Positions 27,093 through 36,283 of a stretch of 64,000 nucleotides of DNA are shown one piece after another. This DNA is from Roseiarcus sp963809245 (lineage in GTDB: Bacteria; Pseudomonadota; Alphaproteobacteria; Rhizobiales; Beijerinckiaceae). The notes beneath the pieces are model-generated. The model ran no database searches. It had not been told where the DNA came from and saw only the letters and a program-made list of their open reading frames with translations. The first letter of the stretch is position 1. Every line of letters begins with the position of its first letter. The DNA lies in the NCBI GenBank assembly GCA_963809245.1, contig CAWEIU010000001.1:310001-374000 (forward strand), in the 5' to 3' direction. The translations under genes and the position numbers were made by a program.

Positions 27093-27367
27093 GCGCACGG
27101 GGCTTCCTACGTTATTTACTGCACGCATGGTTATGGTAGCGCAATTGCCCGACCACTTTTCCGACTTTGAGTTTGGAGCGATGAAAGGATGCATTGTTGT
27201 AGCGGGAGGCAGCTTTCAGCGGCGCCTTTTGTTAGAACAATATTTATATGAGTGCAGATATAATGTAACAATGTGCGCCTTCTGTGCCGAGATTGCCGAT
27301 GCAGTCGGGGCCGCTGAGACTGTAGCCATATTGATACTACATCCTGATGATAGTGGCGCCGCCTTCG
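27093..27367 (+). other. AT-richer stretch, no confident gene
   Basis: This stretch is visibly richer in A and T than its surroundings. An open frame from 27180 reads 'MKGCIVVAGGSFQRRLLLEQYLYECRYN' in part and continues into the MaoC remnant. It faintly resembles the start of a response-regulator receiver domain but lacks the acidic pocket and phospho-acceptor motif. It may be foreign or decayed DNA. Confidence 0.3.
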
Positions 27368-27600
27368 TCGCGATGGGCAGTTATTTCGAGGATGTCGCCG
27401 TCGGCGACAAGCTGCCGACCATGGCCAAGGGGCCGATGACGGTCACTGGCTTCATCGCCTTCACGCAAGGCTGGGGGGCTCTACATTCGCGCCAACAAGC
27501 TGAATTGGAAGCAGATCAGCCGTCACGCCGGCGTCGGCATACTCCTGACTGCCCCGAGAGCGTTCACTGGGACCCGGACATGGCGGCGTTGAATCAGTAA
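27368..27600 (+). pseudogene. MaoC-type acyl dehydratase N-terminal fragment
   Basis: The translation 'AMGSYFEDVAVGDKLPTMAKGP' and 'FIAFTQGWG' is typical of the N-terminus of MaoC/FAS1-like dehydratases. It then continues in another frame as 'GLYIRANKLNWKQISRHAGVG' and returns to the first frame as 'DCPESVHWDPDMAALN' before a stop. Two frame changes and the lack of the hot-dog core show decay. It is probably a relic of an acyl-CoA gene cluster like the intact one that follows. Confidence 0.55.
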
Positions 27601-27749
27601 CGAAGCGCGCCGGCTTCGATAGCGCCCCTGAGAGCATATTAAAGGGGCCGCCGCGGCCGAGAGCGGGCGGCCCTCTGGAATAGGGCTGCGCGAGAATCGT
27701 ACTTGCAACCGCAATATGAACTGCAGGACGCTTCGTCGAGAAAAAATAA

Positions 27750-27763
27750 TTCAATATATTGAA
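27750..27763. repeat. AT-rich 14-bp palindrome
   Basis: TTCAATATATTGAA is a perfect 14-bp palindrome just beyond the 3' end of the tetR gene. The right half plus the next bases (TATTGAAATATA) match 12 bases of the direct repeat at 6120. It could act as an operator or be a coincidence of AT-rich sequence. Confidence 0.35.
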
Positions 27764-27782
27764 ATATACAGCGTTTGCCGCG

Positions 27783-28415
27783 CTACTTCGAGCGCAGGAC
27801 GCAGGCCGCGAAATCTCGCGAAATCTCGTCGATGTCCATGCGACCGGTGCGATACCACTCTCCCGCCCAGTTCAGCGCGCCAAGCAGGAGAAGGCGCAAG
27901 GAGTCCTGCGATGCGCTCGGATCAGTCAACCCCGCGCCATAGAGCTCGTTCACCAGACCGCGCCACAGGTCTTCGTAACGCCGTCGCTCCGCCCGGCACT
28001 CGCGCCGCACTGCGTCGGGAAGGAAAGCAAACGTGCGAATGCTCGCTGAAGTGTAGTCGCTGTGCTCCAGCGAGGAGAGCAAGTGCGCCTTGATCGCCGT
28101 CTCCAATCGCAGACGCGGCCCCCCGTCCGCCGGCAACGCCGCGAGAGCGTTCACGACGGCGTCATATACGACGCGGACCCCCTCGTTGACGACCTCGCCG
28201 ACGATAGCGTCTTTCGAGGGGAAGTGATGATAGATGCTACCGCCCTTGATGCCGACCGCCGACGCGATCGCGCGCGTTGTGGTCGCTTCGTAGCCTCTGT
28301 GTCTGAGGAGAAGCGCCGCTGCGTTCAGAATCTGCCGGCGCGCACCGAGCTGTTCCGATGCGGCGTCTGCATTTAGGTCCGCGGTAGGCACTGCGGCGAC
28401 GCGCTCATCGCTCAT
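27783..28415 (-). CDS. TetR-family regulator of the acyl-CoA ligase operon
   Basis: This 210-residue regulator has an N-terminal HTH ('RRQILNAAALLLRHRGYEATTTRAIA', reading helix 'IKGGSIYHHFPSK', about residues 27-70) and a ligand domain with 'GALNWAGEWY' near the end. It is paralogous to the TetR gene at 41041 over its full length ('HL..L..SD.TSA.IR.F' and 'LGALNW..EWY' shared). It starts four bases after the MaoC gene and is the last gene of the leftward operon whose promoter region holds the CCTAAC-N4-GTTAGG operator. It probably represses that operon until an acyl-CoA or related ligand binds. Confidence 0.87.
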   Translation of the reverse strand: MSDERVAAVPTADLNADAASEQLGARRQILNAAALLLRHRGYEATTTRAIASAVGIKGGSIYHHFPSKDAIVGEVVNEGVRVVYDAVVNALAALPADGGPRLRLETAIKAHLLSSLEHSDYTSASIRTFAFLPDAVRRECRAERRRYEDLWRGLVNELYGAGLTDPSASQDSLRLLLLGALNWAGEWYRTGRMDIDEISRDFAACVLRSK

Positions 28416-28419
28416 ACGT

Positions 28420-28911
28420 TCACTTCACTGTGTGTGTTGCGTTCGAGACCAAGCCCCAGGATGCCGCCGCGGGGCGTGAGCGCCGGATGAGCAAGCGGGC
28501 TGAGCCGGTCTGCACGACCCTCTGCTGCTGATCCACGAGCGTGATTGAGAGCTCGACAAGCCCATGGTTGGGGTTTTTCACGGCGCGCGCCTCGACGACG
28601 TCGATGACGGCGTGGATCGTGTCGCCGGCGCGCGTCGGCGCCCGGAAATCCCAGTTTACGCCGAGCAGCGCGACCGCGGTGCCGTCGATCAAGTCGAGGC
28701 GCGATGCGAGTCCGAACGCCATGCCGATCCCCATCGGGCCGTGCGCGATGCGGCCACCGAAATCCGTCGCGCCGGCGAATTCCTCGTCGGTGTGAACCGG
28801 ATTGTAATCGCCGGTCAGGCCGGCGAAGGCGCCGATGTCGGATTCCGTGATCGTCCTTCCAGGCGTCACGAATCGCTGGCCGATTTCGAATTCTGCGAAG
28901 ACGCGACCCAT
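28420..28911 (-). CDS. MaoC-type acyl-CoA hydratase
   Basis: This 163-residue single hot-dog protein has the hydratase-2 motif 'GLTGDYNPVHTDEEFA' (about residues 31-46), where Asp and His form the catalytic pair, and 'RIAHGPMGIGMAFGL'. It should hydrate an enoyl-CoA to the (R)-3-hydroxyacyl-CoA or act on a related unsaturated acyl-CoA. The ATG at 28911 overlaps the stop of the enoyl-CoA hydratase gene (TAATG). It is the third gene of the leftward operon. Confidence 0.85.
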   Translation of the reverse strand: MGRVFAEFEIGQRFVTPGRTITESDIGAFAGLTGDYNPVHTDEEFAGATDFGGRIAHGPMGIGMAFGLASRLDLIDGTAVALLGVNWDFRAPTRAGDTIHAVIDVVEARAVKNPNHGLVELSITLVDQQQRVVQTGSARLLIRRSRPAAASWGLVSNATHTVK

Positions 28912-29717
28912 TACGGTCCTTCCTGTGGTTCGAAGACGGGCGCCCGCTTCTCGACGAACGCCGCCATGCCTTCGCGCCAGTCGGCGCTGTCCACCAGCGC
29001 CGAGAGGGCTTCTACGCCGAACCGGCGCGCGCTGCGCAGATCGACGTCGCCGCTGAGGTGGACGGACGCCTTGCATTGGCCGAGCGCCTGCGGGCTCAGC
29101 TTCAAGAGTTCCCCAGCGAGTTCGAGGCTCGCGCCATCGAGCTGTTCCGGGTCGACGACCCGATAGGCTATCCCGGCGGCTTCAGCTTCCGGCGCCTCAA
29201 CTAGGCGGGCGAGAAGGATCCATTCGAGCGCCTTGCCGCGGCCGATGTGGCGGGCCAACTTCTGCACGCCGCCGGCGCCTGGCGTTGCGCCCAGCTTGGC
29301 TTCCGGCAAGCCGACTTTGGCCGTCGTCGTCAGAATGCGAAAATCGCAAGCCAGCGCCAGCTCGAAGCCGCCACCGAGCGCGAAGCCGTTGATGGCCGCG
29401 ATCACCGGAATGCTGATCGCCTCGAGCTTGTCGAACAGGCGCGCGATGCGCTCGAAATAGCGATCGCGGGTGTCGAAGCGCTCGGTGAAGATCGCCTCGG
29501 GCCCCGCAAAATATTTCAGATGCGCGCCGCAGCAGAAGGCGCGTCCGGTTCCCGTGACGACGAGCACCCGTCCTTTCGCAGCCGTCACGGCGTCGATGGC
29601 GCGGCTCAGATCGTCCAGCAGCTCGAGCGAAAGCGTGTTCATCTCGCTTTCGCGGTTCAAGCGAATCCGCGCAACGCGCGGCGCGGGCCAACTCAGCGTC
29701 AGCGTTTGATAGCTCAC
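28911..29717 (-). CDS. Enoyl-CoA hydratase/isomerase family protein
   Basis: This 268-residue crotonase-fold enzyme has the oxyanion-hole stretch 'AFCCGAHLKYF' (about residues 62-72; His replaces the usual Asp of 'GADL'), 'INGFALGGGFELALACDFR' (about 110-128) and 'KVGLPEAKLGATPGAGGVQKL' with a catalytic-type glutamate. The GTG start at 29717 overlaps the ligase stop as GTGA. Reactions in this family range from hydration to isomerisation or retro-aldol cleavage, so the substrate is open. Confidence 0.86.
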   Translation of the reverse strand: MSYQTLTLSWPAPRVARIRLNRESEMNTLSLELLDDLSRAIDAVTAAKGRVLVVTGTGRAFCCGAHLKYFAGPEAIFTERFDTRDRYFERIARLFDKLEAISIPVIAAINGFALGGGFELALACDFRILTTTAKVGLPEAKLGATPGAGGVQKLARHIGRGKALEWILLARLVEAPEAEAAGIAYRVVDPEQLDGASLELAGELLKLSPQALGQCKASVHLSGDVDLRSARRFGVEALSALVDSADWREGMAAFVEKRAPVFEPQEGP

Positions 29718-31330
29718 GATTTCACCTCGTCTCGCAGATCCTTTCTGCGAATCTTCCCTGTGATGGTCAAGGGCAGGCTCTGCCGGAACTCGATCTGCCG
29801 GGGATATTCGTGGGCGGAAAGCCGCGCCTTGACGTAGGCCTGCACGTCGGCGCGGACATTGTCGTCGACGTCCACCCCCTCGCGGGGAACGATGAACGCT
29901 TTGACGACCTCGCCGCGCACAGGGTCGGGCACGCCGACGACCGCGACGAGAGCGACCGCGGGATGAGCCATCAGGCATTCTTCGATTTCGGTCGGGCCGA
30001 TGCGATAGCCGCCCGAAATGATCACGTCGTCGTTGCGGCCGTGGAACCAGAAATAACCGTCCTCATCGCGCAGGCCCGTATCGCCAGTGAGCAGCCAGCC
30101 ATTCAGGAACTTCTCCTGCGTGGCCTCCGGCTTGTTCCAGTAACGCAGGAAGAAGACGGGGTCCGGCGCCTTTACCGCGATTGCGCCGGCCGTTGCCGGG
30201 GGCAAGATGTTTCCGTCGTCGTCGACGATCTCGACCACGTGGCCAGGCATCGCCCGCCCCATTGAGCCGTCCTTCAAGGGCATGATCGACGCGCAATTGC
30301 CGACCGTCAGGTTCGCTTCGGTCTGGCCGTAGAACTCGTTCATCGTCAGCCCGAAGACCTCGCGTCCCCAATCGAGCATCTCCTCGCCGAGCCGCTCGCC
30401 GCCGCTCGCGATGCTGCGCATCGAATAACCGAAGCGGCTGCTCGGATTCGGGACTTGCCTCATCATCTTGAGCGCGGTCGGGGGCATGAAGGAATTGCGC
30501 ACGCGATGGCGCGCGAGAAGGGAGAAGGCTTCCTCGGGATCGAATTTCGCAAGCCGCTTGGCGACCACCGGAACGCCGTGGAACAGGGAGGGCAGCAGCA
30601 CGTCCATGAGCCCGCCGGCCCACGCCCAGTCCGCGGGCGTCCACATGCGGTCACCAGGCTGGGGGAAGAATTCGTGCGGCAGTTCGACGCCGGGCAGGTG
30701 ACCCAACAGCACCCTGTGCGCATAGAGCACGCCCTTGGGATTTCCCGTCGTCCCCGATGTGTAGACGATGATGGCGGGATCTTCCGCGTTGGTTTGGACC
30801 ATCGCGTGGTCGCCCGAGGCTTGCGCGAGCAGGGTCGTCCAGTCGAGTACGCCGCCGTCGCGCCGCTCGTCGATCGAGATGATAAGGGGCAGCGCGTTCA
30901 GCTTGTGCGCGACGCCGAGCAGCTTCTCGACGCCCGCTGCATTGGAGACGACAGCCTTCGCGCCGCTGTCGTTGAGCCGGTATTCGATCGCTTCAGGCCC
31001 GAACAGAGTGAACAGAGGGAGCGCGATCGCGCCTAGCCGATAGGCGGCGAGGTGGGCGATCACCGTCTCCGGGCACTGCGGCAGCAGGATGCCGATCCGG
31101 TCTCCCCTGGCGATTCCATGCGCCGAGAGCGCATTGGCGAGCCGGCGCGACTGGTCCTGAAGATGCTCGAAGGTCATTTCCGACGTTCCCGCGCCGGTCT
31201 CGGAGATGATGGCCGTCTTGCCCGAGCCGACGTGGCGGTCGCATGCCGCCTCGGCGATGTTGAACCGTTCTGGAATGCGCCAGCGGAAGCTCGCGTAAAT
31301 CTCCTCGTAGGTCCGCCGTGACGATGTCAT
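29714..31330 (-). CDS. Acyl-CoA synthetase (AMP-forming)
   Basis: This 538-residue ANL-superfamily ligase activates a carboxylic acid to its CoA thioester in the cytoplasm. The P-loop 'IVYTSGTTGNPKGVLY' lies near residue 185, 'NEFYGQTEANLTVGN' near 335, the hinge region 'DTGLRDEDGYFWFHGRNDDVI' near 415 and the catalytic lysine in 'LPLTITGKIRRKDLR' at the end. It is the first gene of ligase, ECH, MaoC, TetR, and the promoter carries the shared TetR operator. The acid substrate is unknown; medium-chain or branched acids are plausible. Confidence 0.88.
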   Translation of the reverse strand: MTSSRRTYEEIYASFRWRIPERFNIAEAACDRHVGSGKTAIISETGAGTSEMTFEHLQDQSRRLANALSAHGIARGDRIGILLPQCPETVIAHLAAYRLGAIALPLFTLFGPEAIEYRLNDSGAKAVVSNAAGVEKLLGVAHKLNALPLIISIDERRDGGVLDWTTLLAQASGDHAMVQTNAEDPAIIVYTSGTTGNPKGVLYAHRVLLGHLPGVELPHEFFPQPGDRMWTPADWAWAGGLMDVLLPSLFHGVPVVAKRLAKFDPEEAFSLLARHRVRNSFMPPTALKMMRQVPNPSSRFGYSMRSIASGGERLGEEMLDWGREVFGLTMNEFYGQTEANLTVGNCASIMPLKDGSMGRAMPGHVVEIVDDDGNILPPATAGAIAVKAPDPVFFLRYWNKPEATQEKFLNGWLLTGDTGLRDEDGYFWFHGRNDDVIISGGYRIGPTEIEECLMAHPAVALVAVVGVPDPVRGEVVKAFIVPREGVDVDDNVRADVQAYVKARLSAHEYPRQIEFRQSLPLTITGKIRRKDLRDEVKS

Positions 31331-31352
31331 GCGAATTATCCTTGTCTCGCTC

Positions 31353-31368
31353 CCTAACGCTTGTTAGG
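31353..31368. promoter_or_regulatory. TetR operator copy 1, CCTAAC-GCTT-GTTAGG
   Basis: This 16-bp inverted repeat is 22 bases upstream of the ligase ATG (leftward) and 68 bases upstream of the substrate-binding-protein ATG (rightward). The same arms with a different 4-base centre occur at 39735. It sits in a divergent promoter region next to operons that each end in a TetR gene, which is good evidence for a shared operator. Confidence 0.75.
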
Positions 31369-31436
31369 CTAGCGCACAGGTGAGGCGGCCGCAAGCCATT
31401 GCCGGAGAAAACCAGAAGCGGCATGAGAGGAAAGCG

Positions 31437-32645
31437 ATGAGGAAAACACTTGTTCTTGGGGCGCTTTGCGCCGCCTATCTATCGCTCGGTGCAGTCGCCG
31501 CACAGGCCTCCGGCGACGTCGTAAAGATCGGCGTCCTTAACGATCAGTCGGGCATTTACGCCGATCTGTCGGGGCAGGGCTCCGTCATAGCGGCGCGCAT
31601 GGCCGTCGAGGATTTTGGCGGTTCGGTCCTGGGCAAGCCGATCCAGGTCATATTCGCCGATCACCAGAACAAACCCGATGTCGGGACCGCGATCGCGTCG
31701 CGCTGGTACGACGCAGAGAACGTCGATGCGATCGTCGACGTTCCGGTCTCCTCGGTCGCGCTCGCCGTGCAGGAAGTCGCGCGCCAGCGCAAACGCATCG
31801 TCATGTTCTCCGCCGCGGGCAGTTCCGATCTGACCGGCAAGGCGTGCTCACCGTTCGGCACGCAATGGACCTTCGACAGCGTCGCGCTGGCCAAGGGCAC
31901 CGCGCAGTCGGTCACCAAGTCGGGCGGCGACACGTGGTTCTTCATCACAGCCGACTACGCGTTCGGGACGGCCATGGAGGCGGATGCGCGGCGCTACATC
32001 GCGGAGGTTGGCGGCAAGGTGATCGGCAGCGTCCGCCAGCCCCAGGGAACGATGGACTTCGCCTCGGCGCTTCTTCAGGCGCAGAGTTCGAAGGCCAAAG
32101 TGATCGGCCTCGCGAACGCTGGCGCCGACACCATCAACGCGATCAAGGGCGCCTCCGAATTCGGAATCGTCGCCGGCGGACAGAAGATGGCGGGGATGTT
32201 GATTTTCCTTTCGGACGTTCACTCGCTCGGGCTTCAAACTGCGCAGGGACTGCAGCTTACGGAAAGCTTCTACTGGGATTTGAACGACAAGACTCGCGCG
32301 TGGTCGAGGCGCTTCGCGGAAAAATCGGGCGGGAGTATGCCGACGATGGTTCACGCCGGCGTCTACAGCGCAGTCACGCATTATTTGAAGGCGGTGGCGG
32401 CGGCGAACACGCTCGACGCCGTGGCGGTCTCCGCCAAGATGCATGAGCTGAAGATCAGCGACGCCATCCTCGACAACGCTGAAATCCGCGAGGATGGGCG
32501 CGTCATGCGGCCGTACTACCTCTTCGAGGTGAAGGCGCCGTCGGAGTCGAAAGGCCCCTACGATTATTACAAGCTGATCAGAGAAATCCCGGCGCAGGAG
32601 GCGGCTCGCCCGCTCAACGAGGGTCACTGCCCTCTGGTGAAGTGA
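31437..32645 (+). CDS. Branched-chain-amino-acid-type ABC substrate-binding protein
   Basis: This 402-residue periplasmic binding protein of the Leu/Ile/Val type (peripla_BP_6) begins with a Sec signal ('MRKTLVLGALCAAYLSLGAVAAQASG'), then 'VKIGVLNDQSGIYADLSGQGSVIAARMAVEDFGG'. It lacks neighbouring permease or ATPase genes, so it either works with a transporter encoded elsewhere (the Liv set at 46-49 kb is one option) or serves as a sensor. The ATG at 31437 follows GAGAGGAAA. It is first in the rightward operon with the acyl-CoA carboxylase genes, so it probably brings in that pathway's starting acid. Confidence 0.88.
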   Translation: MRKTLVLGALCAAYLSLGAVAAQASGDVVKIGVLNDQSGIYADLSGQGSVIAARMAVEDFGGSVLGKPIQVIFADHQNKPDVGTAIASRWYDAENVDAIVDVPVSSVALAVQEVARQRKRIVMFSAAGSSDLTGKACSPFGTQWTFDSVALAKGTAQSVTKSGGDTWFFITADYAFGTAMEADARRYIAEVGGKVIGSVRQPQGTMDFASALLQAQSSKAKVIGLANAGADTINAIKGASEFGIVAGGQKMAGMLIFLSDVHSLGLQTAQGLQLTESFYWDLNDKTRAWSRRFAEKSGGSMPTMVHAGVYSAVTHYLKAVAAANTLDAVAVSAKMHELKISDAILDNAEIREDGRVMRPYYLFEVKAPSESKGPYDYYKLIREIPAQEAARPLNEGHCPLVK

Positions 32646-32679
32646 TTCGGCAACCGCATTGGACGGAAGAAACGGGGGC

Positions 32680-34281
32680 ATGATGCCAGTTTTGGAGAGC
32701 AAGGTGCGGAGCGGTCCGGAATTCGATCGGAACCGCTCCGCTTATGCAGGCCTCGTCGAGACGCTGCGGGAGCGTCACCGTCAGATCCTCAAGGGCGGTG
32801 GCGAGAAGCTGCAGCGGCGCCATCGCGAACGCGGCAAAATTCCCGTGCGCGAGCGCATCGATCATCTTCTCGACCCACTTTCACCTTTTCTCGAACTGTC
32901 CGCCCTCGCGGCGTGGGACCTCTACGGCAACGAGGTGCCCTCCGCCGGCGTGGTGACGGGGATCGGCATGGTCGCGGGCGTTCCGTGCGCGATCATCGCC
33001 AACGACGCCACCGTGAAGGGCGGCTCGTTCTTCCACGAGACCGTGAAGAAGCATCTGCGCGCCCAGGAGATCGCTTTTGAGAATCGCCTGCCGTGCGTCT
33101 ATCTCGTCGACTGCGGCGGCGCCTATCTGCCTGAACAGGACCGCGTCTTTCCCGACCGCGACCATTTCGGCGGCACGTTCTATCAGCAGTGCCGGATGTC
33201 CGCCGCGGGACTGCCTCAAATCTCCGCTGTATTCGGCGGCTGCACGGCCGGCGGCGCCTATATCCCGGCGCTGTCCGACGAGGTCGTGATGGTGCGCGGC
33301 ACCGGGCGCATCCATCTCGGCGGGCCGCCGATCGTGAAGGCCGCCATCAATGAGATCGTCGACGGCGAGACCCTGGGCGGGGCGGAGATGCACTCGACGG
33401 TGTCGGGCGTCTCGGACTACCTCGCAGGAACCGAGCTGGAAGCGATAGGCAAGGTGCGCGACATCGTGGCGGCCCTGGACTGGCGCGAACAGCGCCGGAC
33501 CACGACGCGGGCGCCGCGCGCGCCACTTTATGATCCCAAGGAGCTCGGCGGCGTCGTCGGGACCGACCTCAAACAGCCCTACGACGTGCGCGAGGTGATC
33601 GCCCGCATCGTCGACGGCAGCGAGTTTCAGGAATTCAAGCCCGCTTACGGCTCGACACTCGTCTGCGGCTTCGCCTGGATCCATGGCGAGCCGGTCGGCA
33701 TCCTCGCCAACAACGGCGTTCTGTTCTCTGAGTCCGCCGTGAAGGGTGCGCACTTCATCGAATTGTGCGACCAGCGTCGCACGCCGATCCTGTTCCTGCA
33801 AAACATCACGGGCTTCATGGTAGGCACGGATGCGGAGCGCGGCGGCATCGCCAAGCATTCCGCCAAGTTGGTCTACGCCGTCTCCAACGCGCGCGTGCCG
33901 CGTTACACCGTGATCATCGGCGGCTCGTACGGAGCCGGCAACTACGGCATGTGCGGGCGCGGGTTTCAGCCTCGCTTTCTCTTTGGGTGGCCGAACGCCC
34001 GCATCGCCACGATGAGCGCCGACATCGCCTCGACGGTTGTCACCGACCTGCGGCGCGCGAGCTTGACCCGCGAGGCGGCGAGCGAGGCGGAGATCGCCCG
34101 GATCGATGGCGAGATCCGGGCCCAGTTCGAGGAGCAGAGCACGCCCTACTATGCGACCGCCCGCCTTTGGGACGATGGGATCATCGAGCCATGGCAGACG
34201 CGCGACGTCATGGGTCTTTGCCTCGCCCTCGCGTCGCGCGAGATCGACCTACCCGAACACCGACCCGTCTATAGGATGTGA
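32680..34281 (+). CDS. Acyl-CoA carboxylase carboxyltransferase (beta) subunit
   Basis: This 533-residue carboxyltransferase is most like the 3-methylcrotonyl-CoA/geranyl-CoA carboxylase beta subunits: 'YLVDCGGAYLPEQDRVFPDRDHFGGTFY', 'GGCTAGGAYIPALSDE', and 'ILFLQNITGFMVGTDAERGGIAKHSAKLV', followed by 'GGSYGAGNYGMCGRGFQPRF'. It transfers the carboxyl group from biotin to an enoyl- or acyl-CoA. Its partner biotin-carboxylase gene starts four bases after its stop. The methylcrotonyl-like character suggests a branched or isoprenoid acyl-CoA. Confidence 0.9.
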   Translation: MMPVLESKVRSGPEFDRNRSAYAGLVETLRERHRQILKGGGEKLQRRHRERGKIPVRERIDHLLDPLSPFLELSALAAWDLYGNEVPSAGVVTGIGMVAGVPCAIIANDATVKGGSFFHETVKKHLRAQEIAFENRLPCVYLVDCGGAYLPEQDRVFPDRDHFGGTFYQQCRMSAAGLPQISAVFGGCTAGGAYIPALSDEVVMVRGTGRIHLGGPPIVKAAINEIVDGETLGGAEMHSTVSGVSDYLAGTELEAIGKVRDIVAALDWREQRRTTTRAPRAPLYDPKELGGVVGTDLKQPYDVREVIARIVDGSEFQEFKPAYGSTLVCGFAWIHGEPVGILANNGVLFSESAVKGAHFIELCDQRRTPILFLQNITGFMVGTDAERGGIAKHSAKLVYAVSNARVPRYTVIIGGSYGAGNYGMCGRGFQPRFLFGWPNARIATMSADIASTVVTDLRRASLTREAASEAEIARIDGEIRAQFEEQSTPYYATARLWDDGIIEPWQTRDVMGLCLALASREIDLPEHRPVYRM

Positions 34282-34285
34282 TACG

Positions 34286-36283
34286 ATGATCGGATCTCTG
34301 CTCGTCGCAAATCGCGGCGAAATCGCCGTGCGCATCATGCGAACCTGCCGCCGGCTCGGCATTCGCACAGTTGCGGTCTACTCGGACGCCGATCGTGATG
34401 CGCTGCACGTCGCTTTCGCCGACGAGGCTGTCCGGATCGGCCCCGCGCCGGCGCGCGAAAGCTATCTCCGGGCGGACGCCATCATGGAGGCGGCCGCTCG
34501 CGCCGGCGCCGAAGCAATCCATCCCGGCTACGGCTTTCTCTCCGAGAAGCCCGATCTGCCGCGTCTCTGCCTCGAAGCGGGGCGAGTCTTCGTGGGTCCG
34601 TCGGCCGAGTGCATCGCGGCCATGGGCCCCAAGATCGGCTCTAAACTGATCGCCGCTCGCGCGGGCGTGCCGAGCGTGCCCGGCTATCTCGGCGACGACC
34701 AGTCGACGGGGCGCCTCTCGGAGGAGGCGAAGCGCGTCGGCTTTCCCCTGATGGTCAAGGCCTCAGCGGGAGGCGGCGGCAGGGGCATGCGGCGGGTCTT
34801 CGCACCTTCCGAACTCGCGGCCGCGCTCGACCTCGCGCGCCGGGAGGCGGACGCGGCTTTCGGCGATCCGTCGTTGCTGATCGAGAAGCTCGTGCTGCGG
34901 CCGAGACATTTGGAAGTGCAGGTCGCCGGCGACAAGCATGGCGACGTCGTCCACCTGTTCGAACGAGATTGCTCGGTCCAGCGCAACAATCAGAAAGTCC
35001 TCGAGGAGGCGCCGGCTCCGAACCTCGACCGCAAGGTGCGCGCTAAGCTCCACGAGCGCGCCATCGCGCTGGCGCGCGCCATCAAGTACGACAACCTTGG
35101 CACGGTCGAATTTATCCTTGAGGAAGGGCAGAGCGACCCCTGGTTCCTGGAGATGAACACCCGCCTTCAGGTCGAGCATCCCGTCACGGAAGCCATCACC
35201 GGGTTCGACCTCGTCGAATGGCAGATTCGGATCGCATCGGGCGAGCGCCTGCCGGTGATGCAGGACGGCATACGCGAGAGCGGCCATGCGATCGAAGCGA
35301 GGATAACCGCGGAACGGGCCGATCAAGGTTTTCGCCCGGATGCCGGCCGCATCGTCGGATATCGCGAGCCGTCGACGATCCGCGTCGACAGCGGCGTCGC
35401 GGCGGGCTCGGAAGTGACCTTGTTCTACGATTCCTTGCTCGCAAAGGCGATCGCTGCGGGCGAGACGCGCGAGATCGCTCGGGCCAAGCTCGCCTCCGGC
35501 CTTCGCGAGTTTGCGATATTCGGTCCCGCGACGACGATCTCGTTTCTCGTCGACGCGCTCGAGAACCCGATCTTCGCCGACGGACGAGCGACGACGCGGT
35601 TCATCGAAGACGCATTCCCGGACGGGTGGGTCCCGACTCGCCGCTACGTCCGGCTTGCACGGGCCGCTGCGGCGTTGCTGATCTTGGCCGATCCGCCGAG
35701 CGGCTCTGGGGCTGACTCCGCGTGGACGAGGCTGTCGGGCTTTCGCGTTCTCGCCCCCGCTGGGGGCGTGTCGGAGACACGGCTTGTCGCGACCGAGAAC
35801 GGCGAGACGTTTCGCTTGACCGTGCAGGCTCAAGCCAATGGCGTGCGGCGCGTGTTCGACGAAGAGGGCGAAGTCCCCGTCGAGGTCCGATCCAACGGGC
35901 AGGCCATCCGAGTCGAAACGGACGGCCGCGTTCTGCATGGCATATTCGAGCGCGCGGAAGGCCGGGCGCGTCTGACGCTCGGGGGGGCTGTCTATGACGT
36001 CGGCTTGGAGGCGGAGGTCGCCGTCGTCGCCGGGGCGAACGCGGGTAGTAACGGGTCCGGCGCGGTTCTCGCCCCGATGCCGGGCGTGGTCGCGGAAGTG
36101 AAGGTAGCAGTCGGGGACGTTGTCGAGGTCGGTCAGGTGGTGGTCATCCTGGAATCGATGAAGCTGTTCACGTCGCTGCAGGCCGAGGTCGCCGGCGCGG
36201 TCGCCGACGTCTATTGCGCTCCCGGCGAGACCGTGCCGGCCGGCAAGCGCCTCGTCCTGATCGAACCGCGGGGCGCCGCATGA
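34286..36283 (+). CDS. Acyl-CoA carboxylase biotin (alpha) subunit
   Basis: This 665-residue protein fuses biotin carboxylase and biotin carrier domains: N-terminal 'LLVANRGEIAVRIMRTCR', ATP-grasp glycine loop 'KASAGGGGRGMRRV' (about residue 157), 'FLEMNTRLQVEHPVTEAITG' (about 288), and C-terminal 'ILESMKLFTSL' with the biotinylated lysine (about 625; Ser and Leu replace the usual Ala and Met around it). Together with the beta subunit it carboxylates an acyl-CoA using ATP and bicarbonate. The ATG at 34286 is the conserved start; the stop overlaps the SDR start by four bases. Confidence 0.92.
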   Translation: MIGSLLVANRGEIAVRIMRTCRRLGIRTVAVYSDADRDALHVAFADEAVRIGPAPARESYLRADAIMEAAARAGAEAIHPGYGFLSEKPDLPRLCLEAGRVFVGPSAECIAAMGPKIGSKLIAARAGVPSVPGYLGDDQSTGRLSEEAKRVGFPLMVKASAGGGGRGMRRVFAPSELAAALDLARREADAAFGDPSLLIEKLVLRPRHLEVQVAGDKHGDVVHLFERDCSVQRNNQKVLEEAPAPNLDRKVRAKLHERAIALARAIKYDNLGTVEFILEEGQSDPWFLEMNTRLQVEHPVTEAITGFDLVEWQIRIASGERLPVMQDGIRESGHAIEARITAERADQGFRPDAGRIVGYREPSTIRVDSGVAAGSEVTLFYDSLLAKAIAAGETREIARAKLASGLREFAIFGPATTISFLVDALENPIFADGRATTRFIEDAFPDGWVPTRRYVRLARAAAALLILADPPSGSGADSAWTRLSGFRVLAPAGGVSETRLVATENGETFRLTVQAQANGVRRVFDEEGEVPVEVRSNGQAIRVETDGRVLHGIFERAEGRARLTLGGAVYDVGLEAEVAVVAGANAGSNGSGAVLAPMPGVVAEVKVAVGDVVEVGQVVVILESMKLFTSLQAEVAGAVADVYCAPGETVPAGKRLVLIEPRGAA

